This document shows positions 8,442 to 16,700 of a DNA stretch of 23,692 nt, piece after piece; position 1 is the first letter of the stretch; every line of letters begins with the position of its first letter. The DNA lies in the NCBI GenBank assembly GCA_001916005.1, contig MNRP01000002.1:1-23692 (forward strand). Reading direction: 5' to 3'. A model generated the notes under the pieces. It did no database searches, had not been told where the DNA came from, and saw nothing but the letters and a program-made list of their open reading frames with translations. This stretch comes from Clostridium sp. 26_22 (GTDB lineage: Bacteria; Bacillota; Clostridia; TANB77; CAG-508). The position numbers and the translations under genes were made by a program.

Positions 8442-9002
8442 TTAGTCTTTTTTTCCAAAATCAACTTTTACATTTTTTCTTGCTTCAGCATTATCAACTG
8501 TAAATAATTCACGTGGAGTGAAATTAAACATATTTGCAATAATGTTTGAAGGGAAAATTTGTAGTTTTTGATTATACATTGTTACTGTATCATTATAGAA
8601 TTGTCTAGAAAAAGAAATTTTATTCTCTGTATTTCTTAATTCTTCAGATAATTCAGAAAAGTTTTGATTTGCTTTTAAATCTGGATAATTTTCTGAAACA
8701 GCCATAATTGTTTTTAATGCTCCAGAAAGTTGATTATCTAAATCAGCTTTTTCAGCAACAGTGTTAGCATTAGCCCAAGAAGTTCTTAAACTAGTGATTT
8801 TTTCAAAAGTTTCTGATTCATGTGCTGCATAACCTTTTACTGTTTCAACAAAATTTGGAATTAAATCAAATCTTCTTTGTAATTGTACATCAATTTGACT
8901 CCAAGCATTATCAACTTTTACTCTTGAAGAAACCAAACCATTATACATTGAAATTATAGCAATTACTAATATAACTACTATAGCTAAAATAATCCAACCC
9001 AT
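8442..9002 (-). CDS. lemA: LemA family membrane protein
   Basis: This 186-residue protein has the usual LemA length. A single N-terminal hydrophobic segment (about residues 2-19) is followed by an extracytoplasmic-type helical domain. Conserved landmarks include SRVKVDNAWSQIDVQLQRRFDLIPN (split as the LemA signature at 26-50), the ENKISFSRQFYND region and FPSNIIANMF. The function of LemA is not settled; it is repeatedly found with HtpX-type proteases, as here. RBS AGGAGG lies 8 bases before ATG 9002. It is the promoter-proximal gene of a lemA-htpX operon, with a good extended -10 promoter upstream and a terminator-like hairpin downstream. Confidence 0.96.
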   Translation of the reverse strand: MGWIILAIVVILVIAIISMYNGLVSSRVKVDNAWSQIDVQLQRRFDLIPNFVETVKGYAAHESETFEKITSLRTSWANANTVAEKADLDNQLSGALKTIMAVSENYPDLKANQNFSELSEELRNTENKISFSRQFYNDTVTMYNQKLQIFPSNIIANMFNFTPRELFTVDNAEARKNVKVDFGKKD

Positions 9003-9036
9003 AATTAATCCTCCTTTGATTATTATATCTTTTTAT

Positions 9037-9065
9037 ATGATAACATATTATTAAAATTTAAACAA
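9037..9065 (-). promoter_or_regulatory. Promoter of lemA-htpX
   Basis: On the minus strand TTGTTT (9065-9060), a 17-base spacer and TATCAT (9042-9037) with a TG one base upstream make an extended -10 sigma-A promoter. The predicted transcript start is near 9030, giving a leader of about 28 nt before ATG 9002. Confidence 0.65.
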
Positions 9066-9141
9066 TATTTTTAAAAAAAATAAAAAATGTACTAAATTCA
9101 GTGGTTAGAGAATATACTATAAAGAAGAGTCCTACAGCACC

Positions 9142-9167
9142 AAGCTTGTACAAAATTTGACAAGCTT
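9142..9167. promoter_or_regulatory. Inverted repeat overlapping the -35 of the 3D-domain gene (candidate operator)
   Basis: AAGCTTGT (9142-9149) and ACAAGCTT (9160-9167) are exact inverted half-sites with a 10-base centre. The right half-site covers part of the -35 hexamer TTGACA (9157-9162). Its size and position fit a dimeric repressor site; no candidate regulator is encoded nearby. Confidence 0.5.
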
Positions 9168-9185
9168 AGGAAAATGTTGTATAAT
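9157..9185 (+). promoter_or_regulatory. Perfect consensus sigma-A promoter for the G5/3D-domain gene
   Basis: TTGACA (9157-9162), a 17-base spacer and TATAAT (9180-9185) form a textbook sigma-A promoter. The predicted start near 9192 gives a short leader of about 30 nt to ATG 9223. Confidence 0.9.
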
Positions 9186-9222
9186 ATAAGATGTATTGCC
9201 AAAGGAGGTAAGAAAGATTTTT

Positions 9223-10164
9223 ATGAAAAGAGAAGAAAAAGCTTCATTATCTATAATGAAAATCATGTGTGTGACTATTATCCTAATATTAATTTCAGGA
9301 ATAGCCGTTATGGCAGTTAATACAAATCTTAAAGATACAAAAATTGTTTTAAAAAATGGTTATGAACTATCAGTTCTAACATCAAAAACAACAGTATCAG
9401 AAGTTTTAAAAGAAAACAATATTATATTAGATGAAGATGAAAAAACAATACCAGACCTTACTGAAGAAGTATCAGCAGGTACTGTAATTAAAATAGTAGA
9501 CAAATCATATAATGAAGTGCAGATAGCGAAAGTTTCTGAAGAAGGAGCTGAAGCAACTTTAGAAGAACTTTTAAATAATTATGCACCAATTACAGAAAAA
9601 ATAGTTACAGAACAAGTAGCTATACCATATGAGACAATTACAAAAAATACAACAGGAACGACAGAAAATACAACAAACAGAATAATACAACAAGGTAAAG
9701 ACGGAATAAAAGAAATAACATATAAAATTAAATATCAAAATGATGTAGAAATTGAAAAAATTCAATTATCAGAAACTGTAATCAAAGAACCAGTAAATAA
9801 AATAGTTCAAGTTAATAAAACAGTAACATCAAGAAGTTCACTATCAAGAACAACTCCAAGCACTACAGTTCAAGCAGGTGCTACAGGAGAAATATATAAA
9901 ATAACAGCATATTGCTCTTGTGCAAAATGTTGTGGTAAAACAAATGGTATCACAGCAGCAGGAACAAAAGCAACAGCTGGAAGAACTATTGCGGCATCAT
10001 CAAAATTTGCATTAGGAACAAAATTAAATATAAATGGTCACACATATACAGTAGAAGATAGAGGTGGAGCAATTAAAGGTAATAAGATAGATATCTATGT
10101 TAATTCACATGCAGAAGCTTTAGCATGGGGAGTTAGATATTTACCAGTAACATCAGTACAATAA
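9223..10164 (+). CDS. YabE-like cell-wall protein: DUF348, G5 and 3D domains
   Basis: This 313-residue secreted or anchored protein has a hydrophobic segment at residues 13-32, a DUF348 (YabE-like) domain at about 38-95, a G5 domain at about 120-200, a Ser/Thr linker and a 3D domain at about 226-308. Such proteins are muralytic or resuscitation-type cell-wall factors (YabE/YocH relatives). In the 3D domain Asp279 (VEDRGGAIKG) and Asp290 (NKIDIYV) are present, but the position of the first canonical Asp reads IAASSKFALG, so it is Ser. Cysteines 231, 233, 236 and 237 cluster in YCSCAKCCG, a usual feature of this subfamily. Start: ATG 9223 is preferred, but AGGAGG (9203-9208) is 14 bases away, so an ATT at 9217 (8-base spacing) cannot be excluded; TTG 9196 precedes the RBS and would be almost leaderless. 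A perfect promoter drives it as a single gene ending in a terminator. Confidence 0.9.
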   Translation: MKREEKASLSIMKIMCVTIILILISGIAVMAVNTNLKDTKIVLKNGYELSVLTSKTTVSEVLKENNIILDEDEKTIPDLTEEVSAGTVIKIVDKSYNEVQIAKVSEEGAEATLEELLNNYAPITEKIVTEQVAIPYETITKNTTGTTENTTNRIIQQGKDGIKEITYKIKYQNDVEIEKIQLSETVIKEPVNKIVQVNKTVTSRSSLSRTTPSTTVQAGATGEIYKITAYCSCAKCCGKTNGITAAGTKATAGRTIAASSKFALGTKLNINGHTYTVEDRGGAIKGNKIDIYVNSHAEALAWGVRYLPVTSVQ

Positions 10165-10166
10165 TT

Positions 10167-10200
10167 AAAAAGTCTTAGCAAATAGATGCTAAGGCTTTTT
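10167..10200 (+). terminator. Intrinsic terminator after the G5/3D-domain gene
   Basis: A 13-bp stem (10167-10179 with 10188-10200, one G.U pair) with an 8-nt loop has AGTCTTAGC opposite GCTAAGGCT, then a T run continuing to about 10209. It starts 2 bases after the stop codon. Confidence 0.88.
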
Positions 10201-10218
10201 GTTCTTTTATTATACTAC

Positions 10219-10247
10219 TTGCTATTTTATTCTAAATATAGTAAAAT
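10219..10247 (+). promoter_or_regulatory. Promoter of exoA (probably also the AI-2E-family gene)
   Basis: TTGCTA (10219-10224), a 17-base spacer and TAAAAT (10242-10247) form a good sigma-A promoter 24 bases before ATG 10271. The transcript would have a short leader with AAAGGGA as RBS. Confidence 0.6.
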
Positions 10248-10270
10248 ATGGAAATAGAAAGGGAAAGATT

Positions 10271-11026
10271 ATGAAACTAATATCATGGAATGTAAATGGA
10301 ATAAGAGCCTGTATAAATAAAGGTTTTAAAGATTTTTTTAACGAAATAGATGCTGATATATTTTGTATTCAAGAAACAAAATGTCAAAAAGATCAAATAG
10401 ACTTAGAATTTAAAGGATATACAAGTTATTGGAATAGTGCTGAGAAAAAAGGCTATTCAGGAACAGCAATATTTACAAAACAAAAACCAATTTCTGTAAC
10501 ATATGGAATTGGTATAGAAGAACATGACAAAGAAGGAAGAGTTATAACTTTAGAATTTGAAAAATTTTATATGATTAATATATATACACCAAATTCAAAA
10601 AGAGAATTAGAAAGACTAGAATATAGACAAATTTGGGAAGATGAAATAAGAAAATATATGTTAAAATTAAATGAAAACAAACCTGTTATAATGTGTGGAG
10701 ATTTAAATGTAGCACATAAAGAAATAGATTTAAAAAATCCAAAAACAAATAGACATAATGCAGGATTTACAGACGAAGAAAGAAATAAAATGACAGAGTT
10801 ATTAGATGCTGGATTTGTAGACACTTTTAGAGTTTTATACCCAGATAAAGAAAATGCATATAGTTGGTGGTCATATATGGGACATGCTAGAGAAAAAAAT
10901 GTTGGATGGAGAATAGATTATTTTATAGTTTCAAAATCAATTGAAAAGTGTATAAAAGAAGCTAAAATACATTCAGAAATACTTGGAAGTGACCATTGCC
11001 CAGTAGAATTAGAAATAGATATATAA
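10271..11026 (+). CDS. exoA: Exodeoxyribonuclease III / class II AP endonuclease
   Basis: This 251-residue protein of the ExoIII/ExoA (xth) family cleaves DNA 5' to abasic sites in base-excision repair and removes 3' blocking groups; it is cytoplasmic. Catalytic residues are all visible: Asn7 (SWNVNGIRA), Glu35 (IQETK), Tyr105 (NIYTPNS), Asp144/Asn146 (CGDLNVAH), Asp216 (WRIDYFIVS) and Asp241/His242 (GSDHCPVE). Length is as expected. ATG 10271 is chosen because AAAGGGA lies 6 bases upstream and the promoter is just before it; the longer frame from 10199 starts inside the preceding terminator. The next gene starts 22 bases after its stop, so a two-gene operon is likely. No anomalies. Confidence 0.97.
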   Translation: MKLISWNVNGIRACINKGFKDFFNEIDADIFCIQETKCQKDQIDLEFKGYTSYWNSAEKKGYSGTAIFTKQKPISVTYGIGIEEHDKEGRVITLEFEKFYMINIYTPNSKRELERLEYRQIWEDEIRKYMLKLNENKPVIMCGDLNVAHKEIDLKNPKTNRHNAGFTDEERNKMTELLDAGFVDTFRVLYPDKENAYSWWSYMGHAREKNVGWRIDYFIVSKSIEKCIKEAKIHSEILGSDHCPVELEIDI

Positions 11027-11048
11027 AATAGAATAGAAAGGAAACATT

Positions 11049-12203
11049 ATGGAAGAAATAAAACAAGGGTGGAAAAAAAGAATATCATGGTTATTAATAG
11101 CAATAACAGTTGTAATTGTGTATAAAATGTTAGACAACTTTTCAAGTGTACAAGCTTGGTTTGGATCATTTTTTAGAATATTAAAACCATTTCTAATAGG
11201 AATTTTAATATCATATATATTATTTATACCATGTACCAAAATAGAAAAAATATTTAAAAAATCAAAATTAAAACTGATAGCTAAAAGATCTAGAGGACTA
11301 TCTGTTATAGTAACATATATTATATTTGTTTTAATTTTAATAATTATAATAAATTGTATATTTCCAATTTTAAGAGATAGTGTAATAGAATTAGTTAATA
11401 ATATACCAGGTTATTATGAAACGATTGTTAATAAGTACAAAGAATTACCAGAGGATTCAGTTTTAAAAAACGATATTATAAAAGAAAAAGTAACAGAATT
11501 TTCTAATATAGATATAAAACAATTTTTAAGTATAAATAACGAAAAAATATTAGAATATATTAAAAGTATAATAGATATATTCTCTGGAATATTTGATGTA
11601 TTTGTATCTATAATAGTTTCAGTATATATTTTATTACAAAGAACCACAATAATAAATGCTTTAAGAAGATTTGTGAGAGCAATATTTAAAAAGGAAACTT
11701 ATGAAACTATAGATAAATATTTTACAAAAGCAAATCAAGTATTTTTTACATTTATATCAAGTCAATTATTAGATGCTGTAATTGTTGGTATTTTGACAAC
11801 AATTGCAATGATGATATTAAAAGTAAAATATGCACCTTTAATTGGATTTACAATTGGATTATTTAATATGATACCTTATATTGGTGCTATAGTTGCTGTA
11901 AGCATAGGAATATTGGTTACTTTTATAACTGGAGGATTTGGAAAGGCTCTTGCTATGGCAGTTGTTGTTATAATTTTACAACAAATTGATGCCAATATTA
12001 TTAATCCTAAAATAATTGGCTCTTCTTTGGAAATAAGTCCATTACTTGTTATCTTTTCAATTACTGTTGGTGGTGCTTATTTTGGTATTTTAGGTATGTT
12101 CTTAGCTGTGCCTATTGCTGTTGTTTTGAAGATTGGATTGACGGATTTTGTGGATGCTAGGAATAAAATTAAAGATGAGGAAGAGAGTAGAAATGAAGTG
12201 TAA
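11049..12203 (+). CDS. AI-2E family transporter (YtvI/YdbI/PerM-like permease)
   Basis: This 384-residue integral membrane protein belongs to the AI-2E/PerM family. Hydrophobic segments lie near residues 13-27, 43-62, 86-108 and 168-198, with a denser C-terminal block from about 230 to 365. The central loop of about 60 residues between the third and fourth hydrophobic regions and the C-terminal GFTIGLFNMIPYIGAIV and NIINPKIIGSSLEISPLLVI signatures are diagnostic. Substrates in this family differ (autoinducer-2, Na+/H+ exchange, or unknown); in spore formers YtvI is a sporulation membrane protein. No substrate can be read from this sequence. RBS AAAGGA is 6 bases before ATG. The last third (from about 11765) switches from A-ending to T/G-ending codons, unlike the first two thirds. 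Confidence 0.92.
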   Translation: MEEIKQGWKKRISWLLIAITVVIVYKMLDNFSSVQAWFGSFFRILKPFLIGILISYILFIPCTKIEKIFKKSKLKLIAKRSRGLSVIVTYIIFVLILIIIINCIFPILRDSVIELVNNIPGYYETIVNKYKELPEDSVLKNDIIKEKVTEFSNIDIKQFLSINNEKILEYIKSIIDIFSGIFDVFVSIIVSVYILLQRTTIINALRRFVRAIFKKETYETIDKYFTKANQVFFTFISSQLLDAVIVGILTTIAMMILKVKYAPLIGFTIGLFNMIPYIGAIVAVSIGILVTFITGGFGKALAMAVVVIILQQIDANIINPKIIGSSLEISPLLVIFSITVGGAYFGILGMFLAVPIAVVLKIGLTDFVDARNKIKDEEESRNEV

Positions 12204-12239
12204 TTTGTGTTAGTTGACTGAAATTCAAAAATTTCTACT

Positions 12240-12284
12240 AATAAAAGAACTACTTAATTTGAGAGATTAAGTAGTTCTTTTATT
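12240..12284. terminator. Bidirectional terminator between the AI-2E gene and the COG2426 gene
   Basis: A 19-bp perfect stem (12240-12258 with 12266-12284) and a 7-nt loop are followed on the plus strand by a T-rich run (12278-12297). On the minus strand its right arm contains the last codons and stop (12267-12269) of the COG2426 gene, so the hairpin is embedded in that gene's 3' end. Confidence 0.88.
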
Positions 12285-12839
12285 TCTTTTTTTGTTTAAT
12301 AATATTGAGACTGTTATAGCTATTATGATTGCGATAACAATAGCTATTAAACCAGGCCAGCCTAAGATTGATACAAATTTGCTTCCTAGTGACATTATTA
12401 TTCCTGCTAGTAGTACTCCTAATGTTACTGCTGAGATACTTGTTTTGAAGTCAAGGTTTAAGAAACTTGCTGCTAGTGTTCCAGTCCATGCCCCTGTCCC
12501 TGGTAGTGGGATTCCTACGAATATAAGTAGGGCAAAGAAAATACCTTTGTTTCCTGCTGTCTTTTTTAGTTTTTCCCCACCTTTTTCGCCTTTTTCTAAG
12601 CACCAAGTAAAAAATTTTCCAATTATTTTTTTATCTTTTCCCCATTCTAATACTTTTCTTGCAAATAAAAAAATTATTGGTACAGGAAGCATATTTCCTA
12701 TTATTGCTATAGGGTAATAGATAAATATGTTTAATCCTAATCCTTCTGCGATTGGGATTGCTCCTCTTAATTCGACTATTGGAACCATACTAACTAACCA
12801 TACTATTAAATATTTTATGAAAATAGGTAAACTTGCCAT
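12267..12839 (-). CDS. Small multidrug-export protein family (COG2426, PF06695-like)
   Basis: This 190-residue integral membrane protein is dominated by hydrophobic segments (about residues 8-20, 35-60, 99-130, 134-155 and 160-182). Recognisable family motifs are SMVPIVELRGAIPIAEG near the N-terminus, GNMLPVPIIF and the central VGIPLPGTGAWTGTLAA. The family is labelled 'small multi-drug export', but transport has little experimental support and the ligand is unknown. A charged loop with KGEKGGEKLKK (about 83-93) separates the halves. RBS AAAGGA is 7 bases before ATG 12839. It is monocistronic, convergent with the AI-2E gene, and its C-terminal RNKRTT is encoded in the arm of the shared terminator. 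Confidence 0.9.
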   Translation of the reverse strand: MASLPIFIKYLIVWLVSMVPIVELRGAIPIAEGLGLNIFIYYPIAIIGNMLPVPIIFLFARKVLEWGKDKKIIGKFFTWCLEKGEKGGEKLKKTAGNKGIFFALLIFVGIPLPGTGAWTGTLAASFLNLDFKTSISAVTLGVLLAGIIMSLGSKFVSILGWPGLIAIVIAIIIAITVSILLNKKRNKRTT

Positions 12840-12885
12840 TTTAAAAATCCTTTCTTAAAATATGTTTTTAAATCTTTTGTATTTT

Positions 12886-12915
12886 ACTATAAATGATTTA
12901 AAAAGTCTAGAGCAA
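12886..12915 (-). promoter_or_regulatory. Promoter of the COG2426 gene
   Basis: On the minus strand TTGCTC (12915-12910), an 18-base spacer and TATAGT (12891-12886) form a plausible sigma-A promoter; TAAAAT just downstream is an alternative -10. The start ATG is about 47 bases downstream. Confidence 0.5.
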
Positions 12916-12938
12916 GATAAAAATGTTTGTTAAAAATA

Positions 12939-12967
12939 TTGAATAAAAATTAATAATATGTTAATAT
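12939..12967 (+). promoter_or_regulatory. Promoter of the prepilin-like gene
   Basis: TTGAAT (12939-12944), a 17-base spacer and TAATAT (12962-12967) with TG one base upstream form an extended -10 promoter. The leader to ATG 13030 would be about 55 nt. Confidence 0.6.
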
Positions 12968-13029
12968 TTTTATATAAGGTATTAAGTTATATTTAAAAAT
13001 ATGATAAACAAAGGAGGAAATTCAAAAAA

Positions 13030-13353
13030 ATGCATAATAAGAATAAAGGTATTACATTAGTTGCATTAGTAATAACAATAATTATACTGTTGATTTTAGC
13101 TGGAGTAGCAATATCTGCTTTAACACAGACAGGTTTATTTGATAATGCAAAACAAGCCAAAAACGCGACAGAAAATGCACAAAATAAAGAAGAAAAAACA
13201 CTGAGCGAATATGAAGGAGCAATAGCTGGTTATGGAAAAGGAGAAGAACAACAAGAGGAAATATCAGCAGAGATGGTTTCTTTTACACCAGAAGATTCAA
13301 ATTGGAATGTAAAAAATGTTAAGGAAGCAATAGATTATTTATATAATAATTAA
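13030..13353 (+). CDS. Prepilin-like protein with N-terminal cleavage/methylation-type motif
   Basis: This is a 107-residue protein. It begins with a short basic leader (MHNKNKG) followed by ITLVALVITIIILLILAGVA, the type IV prepilin / type II pseudopilin signature; the predicted prepilin peptidase cut is after Gly7. The usual Glu at mature position 5 is Ala here, which is common in this clostridial 'GITLVALVITI' subgroup. The remaining mature chain is short and charged (Glu/Lys/Gln-rich at 45-80) and ends in WNVKNVKEAIDYLY, a tail seen in related clostridial surface proteins. No pilus assembly ATPase, platform protein or peptidase is nearby, so it is an orphan. RBS AGGAGG ends 12 bases before ATG, a long spacing. 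Own promoter and own terminator. Function unknown; a surface or secretion-related role is inferred. Confidence 0.85.
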   Translation: MHNKNKGITLVALVITIIILLILAGVAISALTQTGLFDNAKQAKNATENAQNKEEKTLSEYEGAIAGYGKGEEQQEEISAEMVSFTPEDSNWNVKNVKEAIDYLYNN

Positions 13354-13354
13354 T

Positions 13355-13394
13355 AAAAATAGTAAAATTTTTAATAAAAGTTTTACTATTTTTT
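13355..13394 (+). terminator. Intrinsic terminator after the prepilin-like gene
   Basis: AAAAATAGTAAAA (13355-13367) pairs perfectly with TTTTACTATTTTT (13381-13393), with a 13-nt loop and T run (13389-13394). It lies 1 base after the stop. It separates the prepilin-like gene from the rpoB promoter. Confidence 0.85.
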
Positions 13395-13453
13395 AATTTG
13401 AATATAAAGTTTTTTAAGAGCAAATAAAATATTAAAAAAAGTCCGCAAAAAGC

Positions 13454-13483
13454 TTGACTTCCGTAAGTGATTTGTGGTATCAT
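13454..13483 (+). promoter_or_regulatory. Promoter of rpoBC
   Basis: TTGACT (13454-13459), an 18-base spacer and TATCAT (13478-13483) with TG one base upstream make an extended -10 promoter. A longer dyad, CCGCAAA (13443-13449) with TTTGTGG (13471-13477, one G.T), flanks the -35 and spacer and contains ACTT-CCGT-AAGT (13457-13468). The predicted start is near 13490. Confidence 0.7.
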
Positions 13484-13489
13484 ATAATA

Positions 13490-13781
13490 TGAATTTATGC
13501 GAAAATTTGAAATCAAGTAAAATTTAATTCAAAAGACATATCAAACACAAGTCAAAAATTTTAAAAAAGAGGAATTAAATATAGCAAAATTGAAAATAAA
13601 TTAATTTGAAAAAGCAGGCAAATTAATTTATAACAAAACTAGTTATATTCTAAGAAGGACTTTTTTAAAAATCAAATAAATAAGTTTCAAGCTAAGTAAA
13701 ACACAAAACAACATCTTAGTAAGAAACTTTAAAATTTTTAAATCTGCTTCACCAATAATAATTTTATAAGGAGTGATTTTT
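13490..13781 (+). other. Long untranslated rpoB leader with two hairpins
   Basis: About 290 nt separate the predicted transcript start from the rpoB start, with no supported ORF. Two stem-loops are visible: 13596-13608 pairs exactly with 13619-13631 (13 bp, 10-nt loop AAAAAGCAGG); and AAGTTTC (13682-13688) pairs with GAAACTT (13723-13729), continued after a 2x2 internal loop by GCTAAG/CTTAGT (13691-13696 with 13715-13720). No T-run terminator is formed. An SD-like AAGAGG near 13567-13572 and AGAAGGA near 13654-13660 are not followed by usable starts. It does not match a riboswitch class I can recognise. Confidence 0.55.
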
Positions 13782-16700
13782 TTGAAAATTAAAGATGTTC
13801 AATACGAAAAAGCATCAAGAAAAGACTTTGCTAAAGTTGGCGATTTTATCGAAATGCCTAACTTAATTCAAGTTCAAAAAGATTCATACAATTGGTTTGT
13901 AAAAGAAGGCTTAGGAGAAGTATTAAAAGATATATCTCCAATAGAAGACTATTCTGGAAACCTAGTATTAGAATTCTTTGACTATTACATGGAAGAAAAA
14001 ACAAAATACACATTAGAAGAAGCAAAAGAAAGAGATGCTACATATTCTACAAGATTACATGTAAAAGTTAGATTAATAAACCGTGAAACAGGAGAAATCA
14101 AAGAACAAGAAATCTACTTAGGTGATTTTCCACTTATGACAGATAGCGGAACATTTGTAATTAATGGTGCAGAAAGAGTTGTAGTAAGCCAATTAGTTCG
14201 TTCACCAGGTTGCTATTATGCAGAAGAATTTGACACAAAAACAGGAAAGAAAACATACACATCAACAGTAATGCCATTAAGAGGAGCATGGATTGAATAC
14301 GAAACAGATGGAAATGATATATTCTATGTACGTGTTGACAGAACTAGAAAATTACCAGTAACAACACTTTTAAGAGCGTTAGGCATAGTTTCAGATGACC
14401 AAATAAGAGATTTATTTGGAGATGAAACATTATTATCAACAACAATAGCAAAAGATACTATTAAAACTCAAGAGGAAGCTTTAATAGAAATCTATAAAAA
14501 ATTAAGACCAGGAGAATTACCAACAGTTGAAGCAGCAAGAAGCTTATTCAATGGATTATTCTTTGATAATAGAAGATATGATTTAGCAAAAGTTGGTAGA
14601 TATAAATTTAATCAAAAATTAGATTTAGCAACAAGAATAAAAGGTAAAGTTTCTGCAAGTGATATAATGGATGCTGAAACAGGAGAAGTTTTTGTACAAG
14701 CAGGAGAAGTAATATCAGCAGAAGTAGCTGAAGATATTCAAAATTCTGGAATTAATATAGTAGATATATTAGTTGAAGATAAAACAATAAGAATAATAGG
14801 AAATGGAATAGTTGATATTCATAAAGTATTACCAACAGTTGATTTTTCTACTTTAAATATAAAAGAAAAAGTAAATTATCAAGTATTAAAAAATATAATT
14901 GATAATACAGATGAAAAAGATTTACCAAAAACTGTTGAAGAAAGAATGGATGAATTAGTACCAAAACACATAACAACAGAAGATATAATTGCATCTGTAA
15001 ATTACTTATTAAATCTATCACATGGATTAGGAAAACCAGATGACATAGACCATTTAGCAAATCGTAGAATTAGATGTGTTGGTGAATTATTACAAAATCA
15101 ATTTAGAATTGGTTTAACAAGACTTGAAAGAGTTGTAAGAGAAAGAATGACAATCCAAGACTTAGATGTAGTAACACCACAAACATTAATAAACACAAAA
15201 CCAATAACATCATCAATTAGAGAATTCTTTGGAAGTTCACAATTATCACAATTTATGGACCAAACTAACCCACTTTCAGAATTAACACATAAAAGAAGAA
15301 TCTCAGCTTTAGGACCTGGAGGTCTTACAAGAGAAAGAGCTGGTTTCGAAGTTAGAGATGTTCACTATACACACTATGGTAGATTATGTCCAGTAGAATC
15401 TCCAGAAGGACCAAACATTGGACTTATATCAGCACTTTCATCATTTGCTAAAATAGATGAATATGGATTTATTGAAACACCATATAGAAAAATAGATCCA
15501 GAAACACATAGAGCAACAGATGAAGTTGAATATATGAGTGCAGATGTTGAAGATAACTACATTATAGCTCAAGCATCAGAGCCAATGGATGAAAATGGAG
15601 AATTTATAAATAACAGAATTAGAGTTAGATATAGAAATGAAATCATAGAAGTTGAAAAAGACAGGGTACAATACATAGATGTTTCACCAAAACAATTAGT
15701 TTCTATAGCTGCAGCAATGATACCATTCTTAGAGCATGATGATGCAAAAAGAGCCTTAATGGGTTCTAACATGCAACGTCAAGCAGTTCCTTTATTAACA
15801 ACTGAAGCACCAATAGTAGGAACAGGTATGGAATATAGAGCTGCAAAAGATTCAGGAATATTAATATTAGCTGAAGATGATGGAGTAATAGAAAAAGTAA
15901 CAGGTGATGCAATTACTGTAAAATACAATAATGGTAAAACAGTAGTACACAAATTACGTAAGTTCAAAAGAACAAATGGTGGTACATGTATCAACCAAAG
16001 ACCAATGGTAAAAAAAGGTGAAATAGTTAAAAAAGGTGATGCTATAGCAGATGGACCATCAACAAAAAACGGAGAAATGGCTTTAGGTAAAAACTGTTTA
16101 GTAGCATTCTCAACATGGGAAGGTTATAACTACGAAGATGCTATTCTTCTAAATGAAAGATTAGTAAAAGAAGATGTATTTACATCAATACATATTGAAG
16201 AATATGATTGCGAATGTAGAGATACAAAATTAGGACCAGAAGAAATAACAAGAGACATACCAAACGTTGGTGATGATGTATTAAAAGACTTAGATGAAAA
16301 CGGAATAATCAGAATTGGTGCAGAAGTTAGACCAGGAGATATATTAGTTGGTAAAGTTACTCCAAAAGGAGAAACAGAATTAACAGCTGAAGAAAGATTA
16401 TTAAGAGCTATTTTCGGAGAAAAAGCTAGAGAAGTTAGAGATACATCATTAAGAGTACCACACGGAGAAGCAGGAACAATAGTGGATGTTAAAATATTTA
16501 CTAGAGACAATTCAGATGAATTAGGACCTGGAGTAAATCAAATAATTAGATGTTATATAGCAACAAAAAGAAAAATATCAGTTGGAGATAAAATGGCCGG
16601 ACGTCATGGTAACAAAGGTGTTATTTCAAGAGTATTACCAGAAGAAGATATGCCATTCACACCAGATGGTACACCAATAGATATTTTACTTAACCCACTA

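Noticed and set aside
13319..13516. Minus-strand 65-aa frame in the rpoB promoter region
   Set aside because: It runs through the prepilin-gene terminator and the rpoB promoter, needs a non-ATG start and has no RBS.
13773..13775. GTG as the start of rpoB
   Set aside because: It overlaps the AAGGAG Shine-Dalgarno; TTG 13782 has an 8-base spacing.
16130..16510. Minus-strand 126-aa frame within rpoB
   Set aside because: It is a shadow of the strongly conserved rpoB coding sequence, with Ser/Pro-rich content and no RBS or promoter.
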